NCBI GenBank assembly: GCA_033557685.1
Contig: JAWQRN010000058.1
Span: 1-44,295 of the forward strand
Direction of reading: 5' to 3'
Origin: Sperchopsis tessellata
Lineage: Eukaryota; Arthropoda; Insecta; Coleoptera; Hydrophilidae
DNA length: 44,295 bases
Shown: positions 11,404-24,000 of the stretch, piece after piece
How positions within the stretch are numbered: the stretch's first letter is position 1
How the letters are laid out: each line of letters begins with the position of its first letter
The notes under the pieces: model-generated
Databases searched by the model: none
Told to the model about the DNA's origin: nothing
What the model saw: the letters and a program-made list of their open reading frames with translations, nothing else
Made by a program: the position numbers and the translations under genes

Positions 11404-11745
11404 ATTCAGTACTTAGACTTCCACGGACACAGTAAATATCTTCAGGTTTTCCGGGAAATAACCTTATGTTGGCTTTTCTATTTTCCGATGTTTTGTTCAC
11501 CGTTGCAGGGGACATTATCAAGATATAAAGCTCTTACAAGTGCTAATTATAAACTGCCATGTAACTCTGAAAAGTGCTAGATTTAGGTACCGACCAACTC
11601 TAAAAAGTGCTAAGAATAGAATTAAATGTAGCTTTCAGACGAACTTTTAAGAGCTACTTGTCTTGATAATGTCCACTGCAAAGGTGGACGAAACATCGGC
11701 AAATAGGAAAGCCAACACACAATTATCATCCAGAAAATTTGAAGA
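11404..11745. mobile_element. Inverted-repeat element with internal ~33-bp tandem units, copy A
   Basis: The left arm at about 11440-11525 (TCTTCAGGTTTTCCGGGAAA... ...GGGGACATTATCAAGA) has an imperfect reverse-complement partner at about 11660-11745. Between the arms are three tandem units of 33-34 bp starting at 11531, 11565 and 11598, each beginning CTCTnAnAAGTGCTA. A second copy with the same left arm and units is at 43370-43700. The layout (inverted arms around short tandem repeats, no coding capacity) fits a foldback element or a non-autonomous Helitron-like element. The 109-codon ORF across it is a chance ORF. Confidence 0.75.
11531..11631. repeat. Three ~33-bp tandem units
   Basis: Units start at 11531, 11565 and 11598. 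The shared core is CTCTnAnAAGTGCTA followed by a variable half with CTGCCATG or TACCGACC. The same alternation of GCCATG and GCCGACC halves occurs at 43448-43577. Confidence 0.75.
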
Positions 11746-11945
11746 CAGATATATTAGTATTAGTATTGTAGTGGTCTGGTGATCTGACCTTTGGCGTTGG
11801 ATAGTTGCCATACATCAAACAAAACTCACGCAATTGAATGACACAATTTTTATTATTTGTACAAGGACACTCCCATTCACACACTTAACATACACATAAT
11901 CCCATGCCCCAGCTACTTTCATCCTATTCGATTAAAAGTGAACAA

Positions 11946-11955
11946 GTGTTAAGAA
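11946..11955. repeat. Target-site duplication, left
   Basis: GTGTTAAGAA, identical to 12182-12191. The pair brackets the SINE at 11956-12181. Confidence 0.85.
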
Positions 11956-12181
11956 TTTTTTTTTTTTAAATGATACTGGGATCAAAGCCCATAAACCTCT
12001 TTATATTTTATTATATTAATATTATTTAATAGATTTCTTAAAATTAACGAATTGACTCCAAACCCCTGAGATTTTACTCTAAGAAAATTCTCCTGGGCGG
12101 AGAATCGAACCCGGGCAACCTCGGAGTCGCATAGCTAACGCCCCAAAGCTCTTACCTGTACGGCTACCGAGGCGTTTAAAT
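11956..12181 (-). mobile_element. tRNA-derived SINE
   Basis: On the minus strand the head (12174 leftward) starts CGCCTCGGTAGCC. It contains an A-box-like TAGCCGTACAGG at 12166-12155 and a B box GGGTTCGATTC at 12112-12102, then an unrelated body and an A-rich tail that appears on the plus strand as a T run after 11955. Exact 10-bp duplications flank it. Pol III promoter boxes, an A tail and target-site duplications together identify a SINE. It is not a functional tRNA: the A-to-B box region does not fold into a normal cloverleaf with a closed acceptor stem, and the sequence continues into a tail. Confidence 0.85.
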
Positions 12182-12191
12182 GTGTTAAGAA
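12182..12191. repeat. Target-site duplication, right
   Basis: GTGTTAAGAA, identical to 11946-11955. Confidence 0.85.
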
Positions 12192-12404
12192 CTTAACGCA
12201 ATGCACAATGAGACCATCGGTAAACAGACTAACACAGTCTTCATCTACCACCGACCTACAGGATGTATGGATGTGCTTGAGGATATAAAAAGATAGAATG
12301 AAATAAAAATTGCTCATATATGACACTACTCATCCCTCAAGAAATTAATAAAATTATGTAGTTATAGCTCATAGATTTTGAGACTTTAATCAGTAGTCCA
12401 CAAA

Positions 12405-12848
12405 AAAAAAAGAATTAAATACTTATGAATAGAGAGCAAAGTAAAATATATAAAACAATAATGAGACCAATAATGACATATGGAACCGAAACACGCGCGG
12501 AAACTGCCAAAAGTAAACAACTAATAAAAACAGCCGAAATGAGCACTTATCAGAAAAACAAGACTAGACCATGTGTGTAATGAACATGTGGGGTAAAAAT
12601 GCAGCATATCTGATATAGTAAAATTCACAAAACAACGGAAGGAATGGAACAGACATGTCGAAAAAGCCGAAAGCAACAAGCTAATCAGAGTGGCACTTGA
12701 CCTGAGTACAGCAGGAAGATGCAATCCAGGACGCCCTCGGAAGAGATGGAAAAAAAGTTGAATCCCAATATTTCGAAGGGACACTGTAACACAATCGTGA
12801 AGAGTCAAAGGCTGGAAGTCTATTTTAAAAATGAAGAAGAAGAAGATT
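12405..12848 (+). mobile_element. RTE/BovB-like LINE, 3' fragment
   Basis: Encodes SKIYKTIMRPIMTYGTETRA and KQLIKTAEM, followed in other frames by the Arg/Gly/Pro-rich tail (GRCNPGRPRKRWKKS). It ends in a GAAGAAGAAGAAGA run at about 12832-12845. The order matches the copies at 985-1392 and 35050-36025. 5'-truncated and broken. Confidence 0.7.
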
Positions 12849-13375
12849 TTAAAAGTACTACTCAATTTTAGTCTTTTAAATACTGTGTGTTGTCAAATCA
12901 AAAATTTAAACAGTTTTATCAGACACTACCACTCAAACATTATATTATCAAAATGCAATAACTCTGTTCAAAACATAACATAACTTGTTCAAAATGACCT
13001 CCATTAGGTAGAATTATATTTTTGCCTGAAACACTATTATGACCACCGAATCCAATTGACATGAGCGGTTAATGTACCCAATTTCATATTCTTAACCTGT
13101 TAATAATTGTATTAATAACAAAATCATTTACCCATTCTTTGAATAGTTTAAATTCAAAATATCAAAATTGTCAAATAGTAAACATGTTAATTATGATGAA
13201 ATGCGTAAAGGATAAGTATGGCCCTAACAATGCAACTGAAAACTTGAATAAAAACAACAATTTTAAAACATGAAATGAGGCCAACTGATGACACTTCGAA
13301 CGTCACTTTTGAACTTTTAAATTGGAAATGTGTTTGAATGAAACTTATGGAAATACTGTTTGTTGTACAGTACTG
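12849..13375. other. Intergenic stretch without recognised content
   Basis: A/T-rich. The right end carries a perfect 16-bp palindrome, TGTACAGTACTGTACA at 13364-13379, made where the TA target and first bases of the MITE abut similar flanking bases. Confidence 0.5.
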
Positions 13376-13377
13376 TA

Positions 13378-14448
13378 CAGTGAACACTTGAGTTTTTGGA
13401 CTGTTTGGGGGATGGGGTGTCCGTTAAATGTATTATCCGAATGTCCGAAAATGGTGCCTGTATGAAATTAAAAGTAAATTAAATTACAAACCACATAATT
13501 TAAGGCATATAGTAGGTGCCCGCTTAGCGTGATTAATGCCGACCGAGAAATCTAATAAACAAATTTTACGGTCAGTGAACAATCGGGGATTATTTTTTAC
13601 ATGTACATTAATGTTACGTATTAGTGTGAAAGTATCACATTTATTTATAATTAATAATAAAAACTCTCAACACTTTTGTTTATTTATTTAACGTCGACCT
13701 ATTTCCGCTGCTATGGCCAATCACCAACGCCACTGAATAGGCTCCCTCACCTGAGTGTTCCACATGGAATTGGGTTCTTTTACGTGCACGTGTTCTCCCT
13801 TTTACCTACAATACATGGGACCCACCGTTTTAGGTCCCTCCCGGAAGACGAGCACTACAAAGACTTTTCCCTAATCACAAAAAGACGTCCACCCCTGGGA
13901 CTCAACACTTTTGTATTTAAATTAAGTTTTTCGAAGCACTAATTTTTCTTTTCTTTTTACTTTCACCATATTAATTTATAAATAATAATTTATATAAATA
14001 TACTATTAAATGTTCCCTATAACAGATAAATATCTTTTATATACTGCATTTATATTATTTTTTTAAACACAGCATATCTAATGAAAGTGTAAAATTATCC
14101 CTGTTCAAGTTGAACTCGACGTGTTCCGCATGCAAAATAAATGTATAGCCTATTTAAAGGAAATATATTTATCTTAGTATGCACACAGAAATGATAATTT
14201 TAATCATTTTTGTTCAGCTAAATTTAGTTGCACATATAAGTAATTTTCTAAGCATATAAAACATTTAAGAAGCAAGCGGAATTCACGTAATTTTTACTAT
14301 ACAATGAGTGCATATTGCTCTGGCGGTGTTCTATAGAATTTTAAAATTAACGGAGTCTCAATTTTCACATACGACATTAGGACAGGACATTTTGCTTGTT
14401 AAATCCGAAGTCTGTTAAATCAAGGTCCAGAAATTCTAGGGTTCACTG
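13378..14448. mobile_element. pogo-type MITE, copy 2 (hosts a nested retroposon)
   Basis: Starts CAGTGAACACTTGAG and ends AGGGTTCACTG, flanked by TA on both sides (13376-13377 and 14449-14450). Both ends align with the copy at 37096-37999 in the opposite orientation. One end shares GGGGTGTCnGTTAAAT and the inner word AAGTAAATTAAATTACAAA, and the other shares ACTTCGGATTTAAC. Without the nested insertion (13680-13914) it is about 836 bp, close to the 904 bp of the other copy. There is no transposase ORF. Terminal CAGT-GAACCCT ends with a TA target point to the Tc1/mariner/pogo superfamily. Confidence 0.8.
13680..13900 (-). mobile_element. Short retroposon (SINE-like) nested in the MITE
   Basis: Bracketed by an exact 14-bp target-site duplication CTCAACACTTTTGT at 13666-13679 and 13901-13914. 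On the minus strand it ends in a TAAATAAATAAA tail, as expected for a target-primed insertion. The body contains GTGCACGTAAAAGAACCCA, a word that recurs in many invertebrate short repeats. I see no tRNA-like head, so it may be 5'-truncated or derived from another RNA. The 88-codon ORF across it has no recognisable product. Confidence 0.75.
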
Positions 14449-14450
14449 TA

Positions 14451-17400
14451 CTTACATACTTAGATTTTATTATACATTTTAATATAGATATGTTTATTCG
14501 ATTTATAAAGAACAATAATAAAATAATGTAAATGTAGTGCCAGTCTTACATAAAATTATTAACATCTACTGACACAGATACCTAAAATAAGGATTATATT
14601 GAGATTAAAAATCTCTTATCAAAGTGATAACTACTGCTCAATTTCTGGATATAATGATGTACTTGCTATTCTTTCTGTTTGTATGCTAATTATGGTAGCT
14701 CTAGCGAAAATCCAACAGATTACAAAATATAACATTTACGACTTTTTAGATTAATATTGGATAGTGATTTATGGGTATATGATCATACAAAACTTAAAAT
14801 ATGAGAATCTATGTTTTAAAGGATTTTTTAAAATGAATCCAAAATCACTTCATTGTTAAATTTAAACTAAAATGTTCCAATCAAATATGAAATGGATAAG
14901 ATTATAAAATAACGAACCAGAGTAATGACAGTTGCAATATATGTTAAAATTTAAGGTCACTTGCAGTTTAAAAATAGATGGTTTCTCTCCAAACACCTGT
15001 AGACTATGTTTCCTAATATTTCTAGATACTTAATTTAATAAAAACTAGTTCTAAAAATCATACCGCAACTACTCAAAATACGTAAGACACACATTTCACA
15101 TGCTTCATAAACTAAATTAAATTAGTGATATAAACAAGCTTAAATCGCATAAAGTAAATAAGCAAATCGAAAGGCAAATATTTGCTGAAAATATAAATAC
15201 ATTTGATGAATAACATACACATCCATAGTGACTACTAATGAACAGAATTTATTTACATTTGCCTGCACTATATCATGGATAAGATTAAAATACACTTGTT
15301 AATATTTAGTATCTGGTTTTTGTTAATGAGTATACAAAATCTTATGTAAATAATTACATAAAAGTGCAAGTAAAAAATCAAACAAACGTGCAATGGCAAT
15401 TTTCATTGGCTGATGATACCTACAAAATTATTTGGATGTTTTCTCTATTTCCTATGGGCATATGACATCATTTGATCGGTGATTGTTTGCAATTTCACTG
15501 CAGCAATTACAAAACGTCATTTGCACAAGAAATCTAAAGATATTTATCAAATTCGACCATGCAATATATAAACATTGCATGTCCGGGGTATCGACACTAG
15601 ATAACAGGTGCTACTACCAATTACAATTGATACCGCACCTTAGCACATTGTAATATAATAACAGAGATTTGTTTGCATTTGTCTACAATTGTGGTACTCG
15701 ACATGTAGACAACCCGATGTATGTCAGACAGCCGATCGCAGTAGCGCGCACCCAACAATCGACTAATAGAGCATAGGCATGCGTGTATATGTTTTTATTT
15801 AATAACCCATTTAAACAAATTTTGAAAAATGTATACATTAGTTATTAACCAGGTATAAATATATAACAAAATATTTCCTTTATATTTGATAAATCAGAAT
15901 AATATATGACGAAACATAAAAACCCCTACAACGTGTAAATTTCCGCCACTGTAGCACGTTGTCCATCGATTGACGACCCTACCTACCGCAACCTCAGTAC
16001 GATTTAAAACCTGAATGGTTTTATACCACGAGCTATATAATATTGCATGCGCATTAAAATGTAATACTTTAGTTATATATCGATTCAAAAAAATAGTTTA
16101 TTCATAACCGTATGTATGTAAATAGAACACACGCATATCTACCATAGTTTGTATATTTTCCTTTGGTATTGGCTGCCACCAAAATATAACTCGCGTATAC
16201 TTTTTTATGGTCTACATGAACTCGTAAAAGTGCTTGAAACTATGAATTTATACTGTTCTACTATTCACTTAAACAATATATCAATTTATCTCCATATAAA
16301 CTTGTAGAAAATAATAAATGAAATTACTCGTTATAAGAAGCATAATAAGCGTACTGAAATTTTCGGAAAGATTTTTGATTCTTTTTCTTAAATTTAAATT
16401 ATTGAACATTCTTTGGATAGTTTAAATTCAAAATAAGTATCAAAACTGTTACTTGAACTTTTCCACTAGAAGTGTGTTTGAATGCGAGTGATAGAAATAA
16501 CAATACTTAATATAAAGTGCAATTATTTTGTACATAGTTCATATATATAATCATATTATGCCTTTAAATGTACAACTTTCTGATTCGAATGAGCGAAAAT
16601 AAAAGGTAAGGCAACTCGAGTACAATGTTTTTGCTATTTACTGTCAATATCCATCAGGCCATGATCATCGGCTACCTCAAATATCAGTCAATTACATTTA
16701 TTCGGGAACTAGTATAGAGATGAGTTGGGTTTAAGTGTAGTTTAACCATTCTCTCTCTATTTTTTTTTTTTATTTTGACCTTTCAGACTTAATTTCTTTC
16801 GGGTCATTTCCCACATAAAAAAAAACTTTTAAATTCGTTCGTATCGAGATAATCAAATCAATATTTTTTCGTTGTTAGTGACGTATATACATATATGCTG
16901 GGGTTGTCAGAATATCCCATGATCACAGACCATCTCAAAATTTTAAATAAACAATATGTAAATACCTACATTTAGGCCATAACCCTCCTCCTATGACAGC
17001 ATCCTGTCTACGCCACTGTTGGCACGTACCTACTAGGTACGTTTATCTCGGAAGTTGAAATATTTTTTAATTCAACTCTTAAGTTTGTTTAGTTTATATC
17101 ATGACATTTTCTGAATTTTGTTAAATTTAACCTATTTCGTTGTTTCGGAATTGGAAATTAGTTATATCCTACCAACAATGTTAAAATACAGATTTGTTTT
17201 CTAAATTAAGACACTTCCATATTTTTTAATATATTGACAATATTGTCCAAGTTTCAATCCGATCTAAATGTTTAACTTGGTATCTGAACTGAACCAGCAG
17301 ATTGAACTAGTTGAAAAGTACGGAGATAAAAGTAGTAATAAATAACTAAGCATTCTGATTGGACGAATTTACACTTTAAACCACCGTGTTTCTAAAATAA

Positions 17401-17936
17401 ATCAACATCGTTCTTGCTTGCTCCAAAATTTTTTATCATAGAAGGGTTCTGGTAAGTGGCACAAGTATAGAGCAAACAAGATACAAATAACGTAGTATAG
17501 ATTCAGCAATACTTTTTTATATATTTTTTATACCCAAATTAGCCCTTGTATACTTTAACGTGTTGATAAAATAGATAGCTGTTGTTGAAAAAACGTCAAA
17601 TTGACAGCATTAAGTTTAGATGTCGTTTGTCAGATGAGAAAATTAACCTGCGTACAAAACAAACGGACTAAAGCCATTATTTTATAAAATACATTTTATT
17701 TCACTAATTTTCTATAAGAATATAATTTATTAATTATCATGGCGCAGTAAAATTTGAATCGAAAATATTTTAGATTCAGCGTCGTCTGTTAAAACGATAC
17801 TGGGTGAGAAAAAGTGTGTTTACATTTTAAAGAAAAGTATTTTACAAAGTTCCAACTTGTTGAAACTCTCATTTATTTATATAATTATTTACAGTACTAA
17901 TTGCCTTGCGGTAACTTCAAATTGGTGGCTTCCCTC
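14451..17936. other. Long intergenic stretch up to MED24
   Basis: Mostly A/T-rich without ORFs. A less A/T-rich patch at about 15570-15780 (containing CAGTAGCGCGCACCC) could be a promoter or the untranslated first exon of the minus-strand gene, but nothing proves it. An 8-bp inverted repeat ACGTACCT/AGGTACGT lies at 17024-17042. A pyrimidine-rich stretch with ATTTACAG lies 40 bp before the MED24 start codon and could be a 5'UTR splice acceptor. Confidence 0.45.
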
Positions 17937-18004
17937 ATGGAGTCGAAAACTACAAGTAAGACAAGCTGTCTGAAAGCTCTGTTGCTTAGAGCCTGGCGTG
18001 AACG
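17937..18004 (+). CDS. MED24: MED24 exon 1
   Basis: Encodes the first 22 residues (MESKTTSKTSCLKALLLRAW, then RE) plus two bases. Donor GTAAGC at 18005. The start is the only ATG upstream in frame after stops, and the next residues (RW-SDLQW, split over the junction) continue the family pattern. Confidence 0.9.
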
Positions 18005-21000
18005 GTAAGCAAAATTGTCAATTTACAGATGTATAGGTGACAATAAACGAAGATATTCATATTTTAATAATAATAGGAATTATGGAAAAAGTTTACAAAA
18101 TTTTTACAGAAGAAATTATGGTCATACTATGGTTCTAAAATTTTGATTTTGACTATATTGTCCTTCTTTACTATATTCATCACTTTTATATGTCATCATA
18201 TTGCAAATTACCTTATCTACCGTGATCAAATAATATTAAAAAAGTGTAAATTACAAGATTTATTTTCTTTAATAGGTGGTCCGATCTACAGTGGGGTAAA
18301 AATATTAAAACAGTCCTACCGCGTGGTGTGAGTGGAGATGTTTACAACTTAGCTGATTGCATTTTGCAACAAGCTCTAGTTGGGTCTGCAGCTAATCAAT
18401 TAGCTTTAAGTTACTTGAGGCATTCCTTGAGTTCTCAAGTAGTTTCACATGCTGCAGTGCTTCAGAGGCTCAGTAAATTCACCCAATTGACCAAAACCCA
18501 CTGTGTTCTAAGCCTGCTAGAATTCTTAGAAGATATTCTGCCGGGTGTAACATGTTGCGGCAAATCAGACGAAACAAAATTAGCAAGTGCACTGATGGCC
18601 ACAACAAACTGGTTACTACAAGTTTTGCAACACGGCGGAGCTACACCACCACCACCTACAGTAGCTGGCAATATACCTATAGAGCAGCAGCTTGTTGATA
18701 CAGCTATCAATGTACTGAAAAAACTTCTCTCATCTCATTTTAACGTCGCCATGATGTGTTTATCGAGGCATAATGATTCAGGTAAGAGAATACATATCGT
18801 TTTGCGGTAATGGGTGAAACAAGTCAAAAATATTTCATATATATTTATATTATTTTTTTTAGAACTGTATGCTGAAGTTTGCCGAAGATGCTGTGAATTG
18901 GAAAGTTTGTACACGAACAGGGAAGATGTACTTGAATATGTCCATTTATTGCTTAAATTGGATGTTACTTCTCTGACTCCTGCACAACCACCTGATTCAG
19001 GCCCAGGGTGTCTCGTTCAAGGTTATTTAGCTGTCCAGCTTATAAGTCGACCAGAAATTAGTGCTGAAGAATGTGCTGATTATTTACGCCTCTTGGGTAG
19101 ACTGAAAGGTTTTAGTGAAGCCCGATTATATAGTGAGGTAGGTTTCATATCACCTTACGTATTAATACAACTTTTGATTTTATGACAGTATTGAGTTTAA
19201 TTTAATATGTTGCGCTTCTTTTATTTTTGTTTGCAGTTTCTATCTTAGGATTTATTCTTATTTTTAATATATGTATTTAAAAGGTATCTTGTATTTCTGT
19301 TGCAGATTATTAGAGGTTGTCTCTTAGTGCTGGATGATGTGGTCCAAACTCCATATGAAAGCCAATGGGGAGCATTTGCTTTCTTAAAAGTACCCCAAAT
19401 ATTGGGGGTATTATCTCAAGAGCATCAATTGTACCTTTACCATCACCATCAAAAGGAACCTGTGGTACCCCCGACTGAAGTTTTTGTTGCAGTAGAAATG
19501 CTAACACAGCATCCTGCCCTCTTGGATAATATGGATGTACTATGTGGTTGTTCAAGTTTGGACTGTTTATTGGGCGAATTAATGAAATGTTGTTTATTAA
19601 CAGAAGCCCAGGTTAAACACCTTGCTGAAGCTAGAGCACAAACACCACCTCCAGTGTTAGAGCCTAAACCTAACCCTAGTGGAGGTGCGGGAATACCGAA
19701 GGTAGGTGTATGATTAATTTAGAAAATAATTTTATTTCATTATTTAAAGTATGTCATCTGCATATACAAATTATCTTTTTATTGATTGCTGATTTTTTTA
19801 ATTGTTTATATTCAGGAAGTATTTAAAATGCTCAATTCTTTACTTAAAATTATTAAACCCATAATTTTCGTTTTGAATAAATTTTATGTTTAGGGGGTAC
19901 GGGTCCCCGAAATGTAGCTCCTAAAAACAGTTTTTCTTGAATATTTCAAAGAGTTCTTGACTGGTTGATATGATGTTTGGTGTAAAGTTTTTTCCTTTTT
20001 ACCATTAGTGCGGAAATCGAGGCAAATCCAGAATTAACTGAGGAAATATTTCTTTTTGGTACTTGAAACCATTACCTTCTTAGTCAATTGCTTTAACAAA
20101 GTTTTTAATTAGTCCAAGCTTAATATGGAGAGGCGGCAGAAGCACCTTTTTTGTGTTAACAAGGGTGGCATATTTTATGTTTCAAGTACCTGGTTCAAAA
20201 GAAGTTTCATGAGGCCAATCTTTCTTAATGAAATGTTCTTTTGTTGCTCGACTGTCCCATAAACATAAAAAACAACAATACTTTGTAAAACCCCCTTGAA
20301 GTCTTAGCAATATACCTATCACTTTTAAATCTCCACAAATATCCCACTGATACTGATACAGGAAACTAAATTTACTTACCAACTCACACAGCAAACATGA
20401 GAGGCCTAACATTTATCTTGATCTCCAAGTTGGCACTTAAAATATAAAAGATAGGCTTTTTTGACTTCCTCGGATATAGATTTAGTCTGTGACTTTAAAA
20501 TTAATCGTCCACATACATAACAAAACTGATCCGCTGAATTTTTGTAACATCGAAGACTAGAACGTGCCATTTTATAGAAAAAAAACGACAAAAACACTTT
20601 ACTGTGCTGTACACGAGACAGAAACAAACTAAACTTTAGAGAAACATATAAGTGCCCTTAAAGGTTCGTAGAATACGTTGGAAATACCCCCGCTGAAATA
20701 AAACACAAAGAGCATTTTCATTAATGTTACAAGAAACATGTAGACCTGTGTAATTAGGAAATTGTCTTCCAAAAGAGAAATAAGACTGGCTCCTTTGTAT
20801 TGTATGCTTGTTAAAGAACTCTATTCCAGTTGGAATACTGGATGTGGAAATACTCCTAGGTGTAATAGCCTGGTGTCGGTGATAGACCATAGGGGCAGAT
20901 ATAGGCATACGATAATGGGAAAATATATTAAAGAGACCATTAGGTTTGTGGTTGTAATTGAACTAACGCTTTATTTTGTTTTTTGTGGGTGATATTTGGT

Positions 21001-24000
21001 GGCAATACTACGTGAGCAGATTTAGATGTAAAAGAATTAGTTTTTAATTGAAAAACTTATATGTAAAAATAACTAAAAGATGCACATTTCAAATCCAGCG
21101 CAGTTAGTGTTATTTGGGCAAATCAATATTAAATTGGTGTTCTGCAACTTTTCTTATACAGATTACACTGATTGTTAGTGACAAGAGCCAAGTGGAAGAA
21201 TAAACCACTAGAATTGTTAAATGTAATAGACTTCCACGGTTATTATCTGTATGAATGTTGTTTCCGGGTGGAAACAACATTCAAACTAGAATTGTTTTTT
21301 GATATTCTACACTTTCCACTTTCGACCCATAGCTATAAGCTCATCTTGTTTCTTATATCTGTAAAAGTTTATTTGTTATGGTGTCAATAAATGACTTTCT
21401 TCTTTATGTGCCATGTCCTCAGATTTGCCCTGGGAATTATTTTCAATTAATCGATAAAATAATCGATGTTTGATTACATAAAATAAAATAATTGATTATT
21501 TGATTAATCGATCATCGATTATTTGATTAATCAATCATCTATTATTTGATTAATCGATCATAGGTTATTTGATTAATAGATCATCCATTATTTGATTAAT
21601 AGATCATCGATTATTTGATTAATTGATCATCGAGTTTTCACATACAAAATTTCACACTTGTTATATACTACAAATTCCGTGTGTCCTACATAAGAACGGG
21701 GATCTTGGTTATTATAATTATAATAAATAAAGCATAGGTTTAAATTTTTTAAATCGATGATCTATTTTTTGATTAATCGTTCATCAATTTTCGATGATCG
21801 ATTATGAAATTTGATAATCGTTGCTCGATTATGAAACTTGATTTTTATATTTATAAAGTATTTGTTAATTAAATGTCCAAAGACTTCTGAAGGAATTAAA
21901 TGATTTACTTTTTTTAAATTTTTTGTAGGTGATAATTTGTGCTGAACCTACACTCACTGGTATTTTGAAAACCTTGGGTTCAGATTACACCAAGATTGCC
22001 GACGCAATTTTGGGCATGCTGCATCAAGTGCTATCTGGGAAGAGTTTCGAGTTAATACTATCTGTAGCTACAGTTCAAGGAACACTTAACTCATTTGTTC
22101 AACGACTCGTCAGGTAATAGCAGAAACTATTATTGTCCAATATAATTACTTGATAAAGAATAATTATGATATGGAAAATGACCATGGAATTTAACTTTCC
22201 ATATTATTATTTCCATTATTACACTTGCTAAGAGAAACATGTCAATTGTGATTATTTAACGAAATACATAATAGAGCAGATAGCAGAAATATTATTTACA
22301 TAAGAAAGGGTAAAACATAGATCCTTATGGAACGCCACAAAGGAGATGCCAAAGCTGCTAGATATATTTCATCAAACTGATTAAAAACTGATTACCGGTT
22401 TTATTTGGTAAGTGGTTTTCATAACCGCGGTCATAAGAAAATAGCAATTATGAAAACCTAGTTTGAAAATCACAGTTAGAAAATCCGGTTATGAAAATCA
22501 ATCATGGCTGTAAATATGACTTCACTGGTGCTTCATAATATACCATGCAACTAACACACGGTTATCTCCCAGAAAATCTAAAGATATGGTGTTGTGTTAA
22601 GTTTACAGTTGTACATGTTTTACATTTTAAGCAAATTTTTAATTAACTAAGTATAATTGTTCACATAATTATGTAATATTATATAATAATATAAAGTAAT
22701 CAAACCAATACCAAAGTCAAGAGCATAGCATTAAAACTTTCATATACAGATAACTCTTATATCATTATTATTGGCTTTACGTTCGACTTCATACACATAA
22801 ACCACAGCTATAAATTCCTTTTATTGTAAGGTGGATCATTAAAATATAATAATATATTTATATTTAGTTGCGTTAAATAGACTTTAAACTTTTACTTGGT
22901 ATCAGCAGTTGAGTTTTAGATTAGAAACTACAAGGGCGAATAAAAAAATGCTTAATATTTGAAATATCCGTAGTCTGGAACTATTTTAATAAGAATTTCG
23001 TGAGGTACAGCGGTAGTATCTCAAGTCCTTGCAACCATGTGTGTTCTCATCACGAACCAGCTATAATATATAAGAATAATCAACTGTCAGTGGGAAATTT
23101 TTTAATATCGTGGAAGTAGCATATTTATTATACATTTATGTAGTAAATTGGTAATATAATACATATACATCCTAAGAGTCACGGAAACCGAGTTTATCAA
23201 AACCGGTCAAGGAAACTGCAATTTTTATGACTGGTTAGGGCATTTATTAATTACTGGTTTTCAGCCAGTAGTTTCATATTCGACAGCACTATTAAAATGT
23301 ATATACTATGGCATTTATAAAATAGATGTATTTTTGTTTATCAGTCAACTACCTTGCTTTTTCTTTTGCCAAATTTTTTCTAAAACCTTTTATTTTATTT
23401 TTTAGCAAGTTTGTTCTGCTGCTGTCATGAATTTTCAAACAAATATATTTTTTCCAGATTTAATGAAATTGCCAAAGTCATTCCGATTGGTCAGACTTGT
23501 GACAACACGGCTATTTCAACGCTATTTGACATCAGTTTTATCATGCTGGTAGCGATTGTACAAAATTATGGGAGAGATGCAATTATAGATGCAACTGACG
23601 AGGACTCATTCTTTGAACATTGGATGCGCACTAGCATGTTAGAGCCAAAATTACCCAAATCTCCGGATGGTCCGTTAAAGTTGTGTGACCCAGCGTTAGT
23701 TGATGTCCTTATCAATCATTTCAATTCTGGCGAGTTAGATATTAAAGCTCCAGTTAAGTGGCAAGATGTGATGTATAATATGCCAGGAGTGATGAAGGAA
23801 GTAAGCATTTGATTTGTTTATTAAAAATTTTTTTATGAAATTGGATTTATCTTCAAATTCCATTTTACTTTCAAATTCTATTTACAGTTTAATTTTTGTT
23901 TTAGGTGCTTTTGGCTTGGGAACAAGGAACTTTATTAGCAGCTGATGTAAAAAGAATACTGGATGCTGTCAGAAGTCACATGTGCTGCTTACCCGTAGTT

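Noticed and set aside
11251..11580. 109-codon plus-strand ORF
   Set aside because: It runs into the inverted-repeat element and its tandem units, and has no protein motif.
12100..12176. Minus-strand tRNA gene
   Set aside because: A- and B-box-like words are present, but the sequence runs into an A-rich tail, is flanked by target-site duplications, and does not close a normal acceptor stem. It is a SINE.
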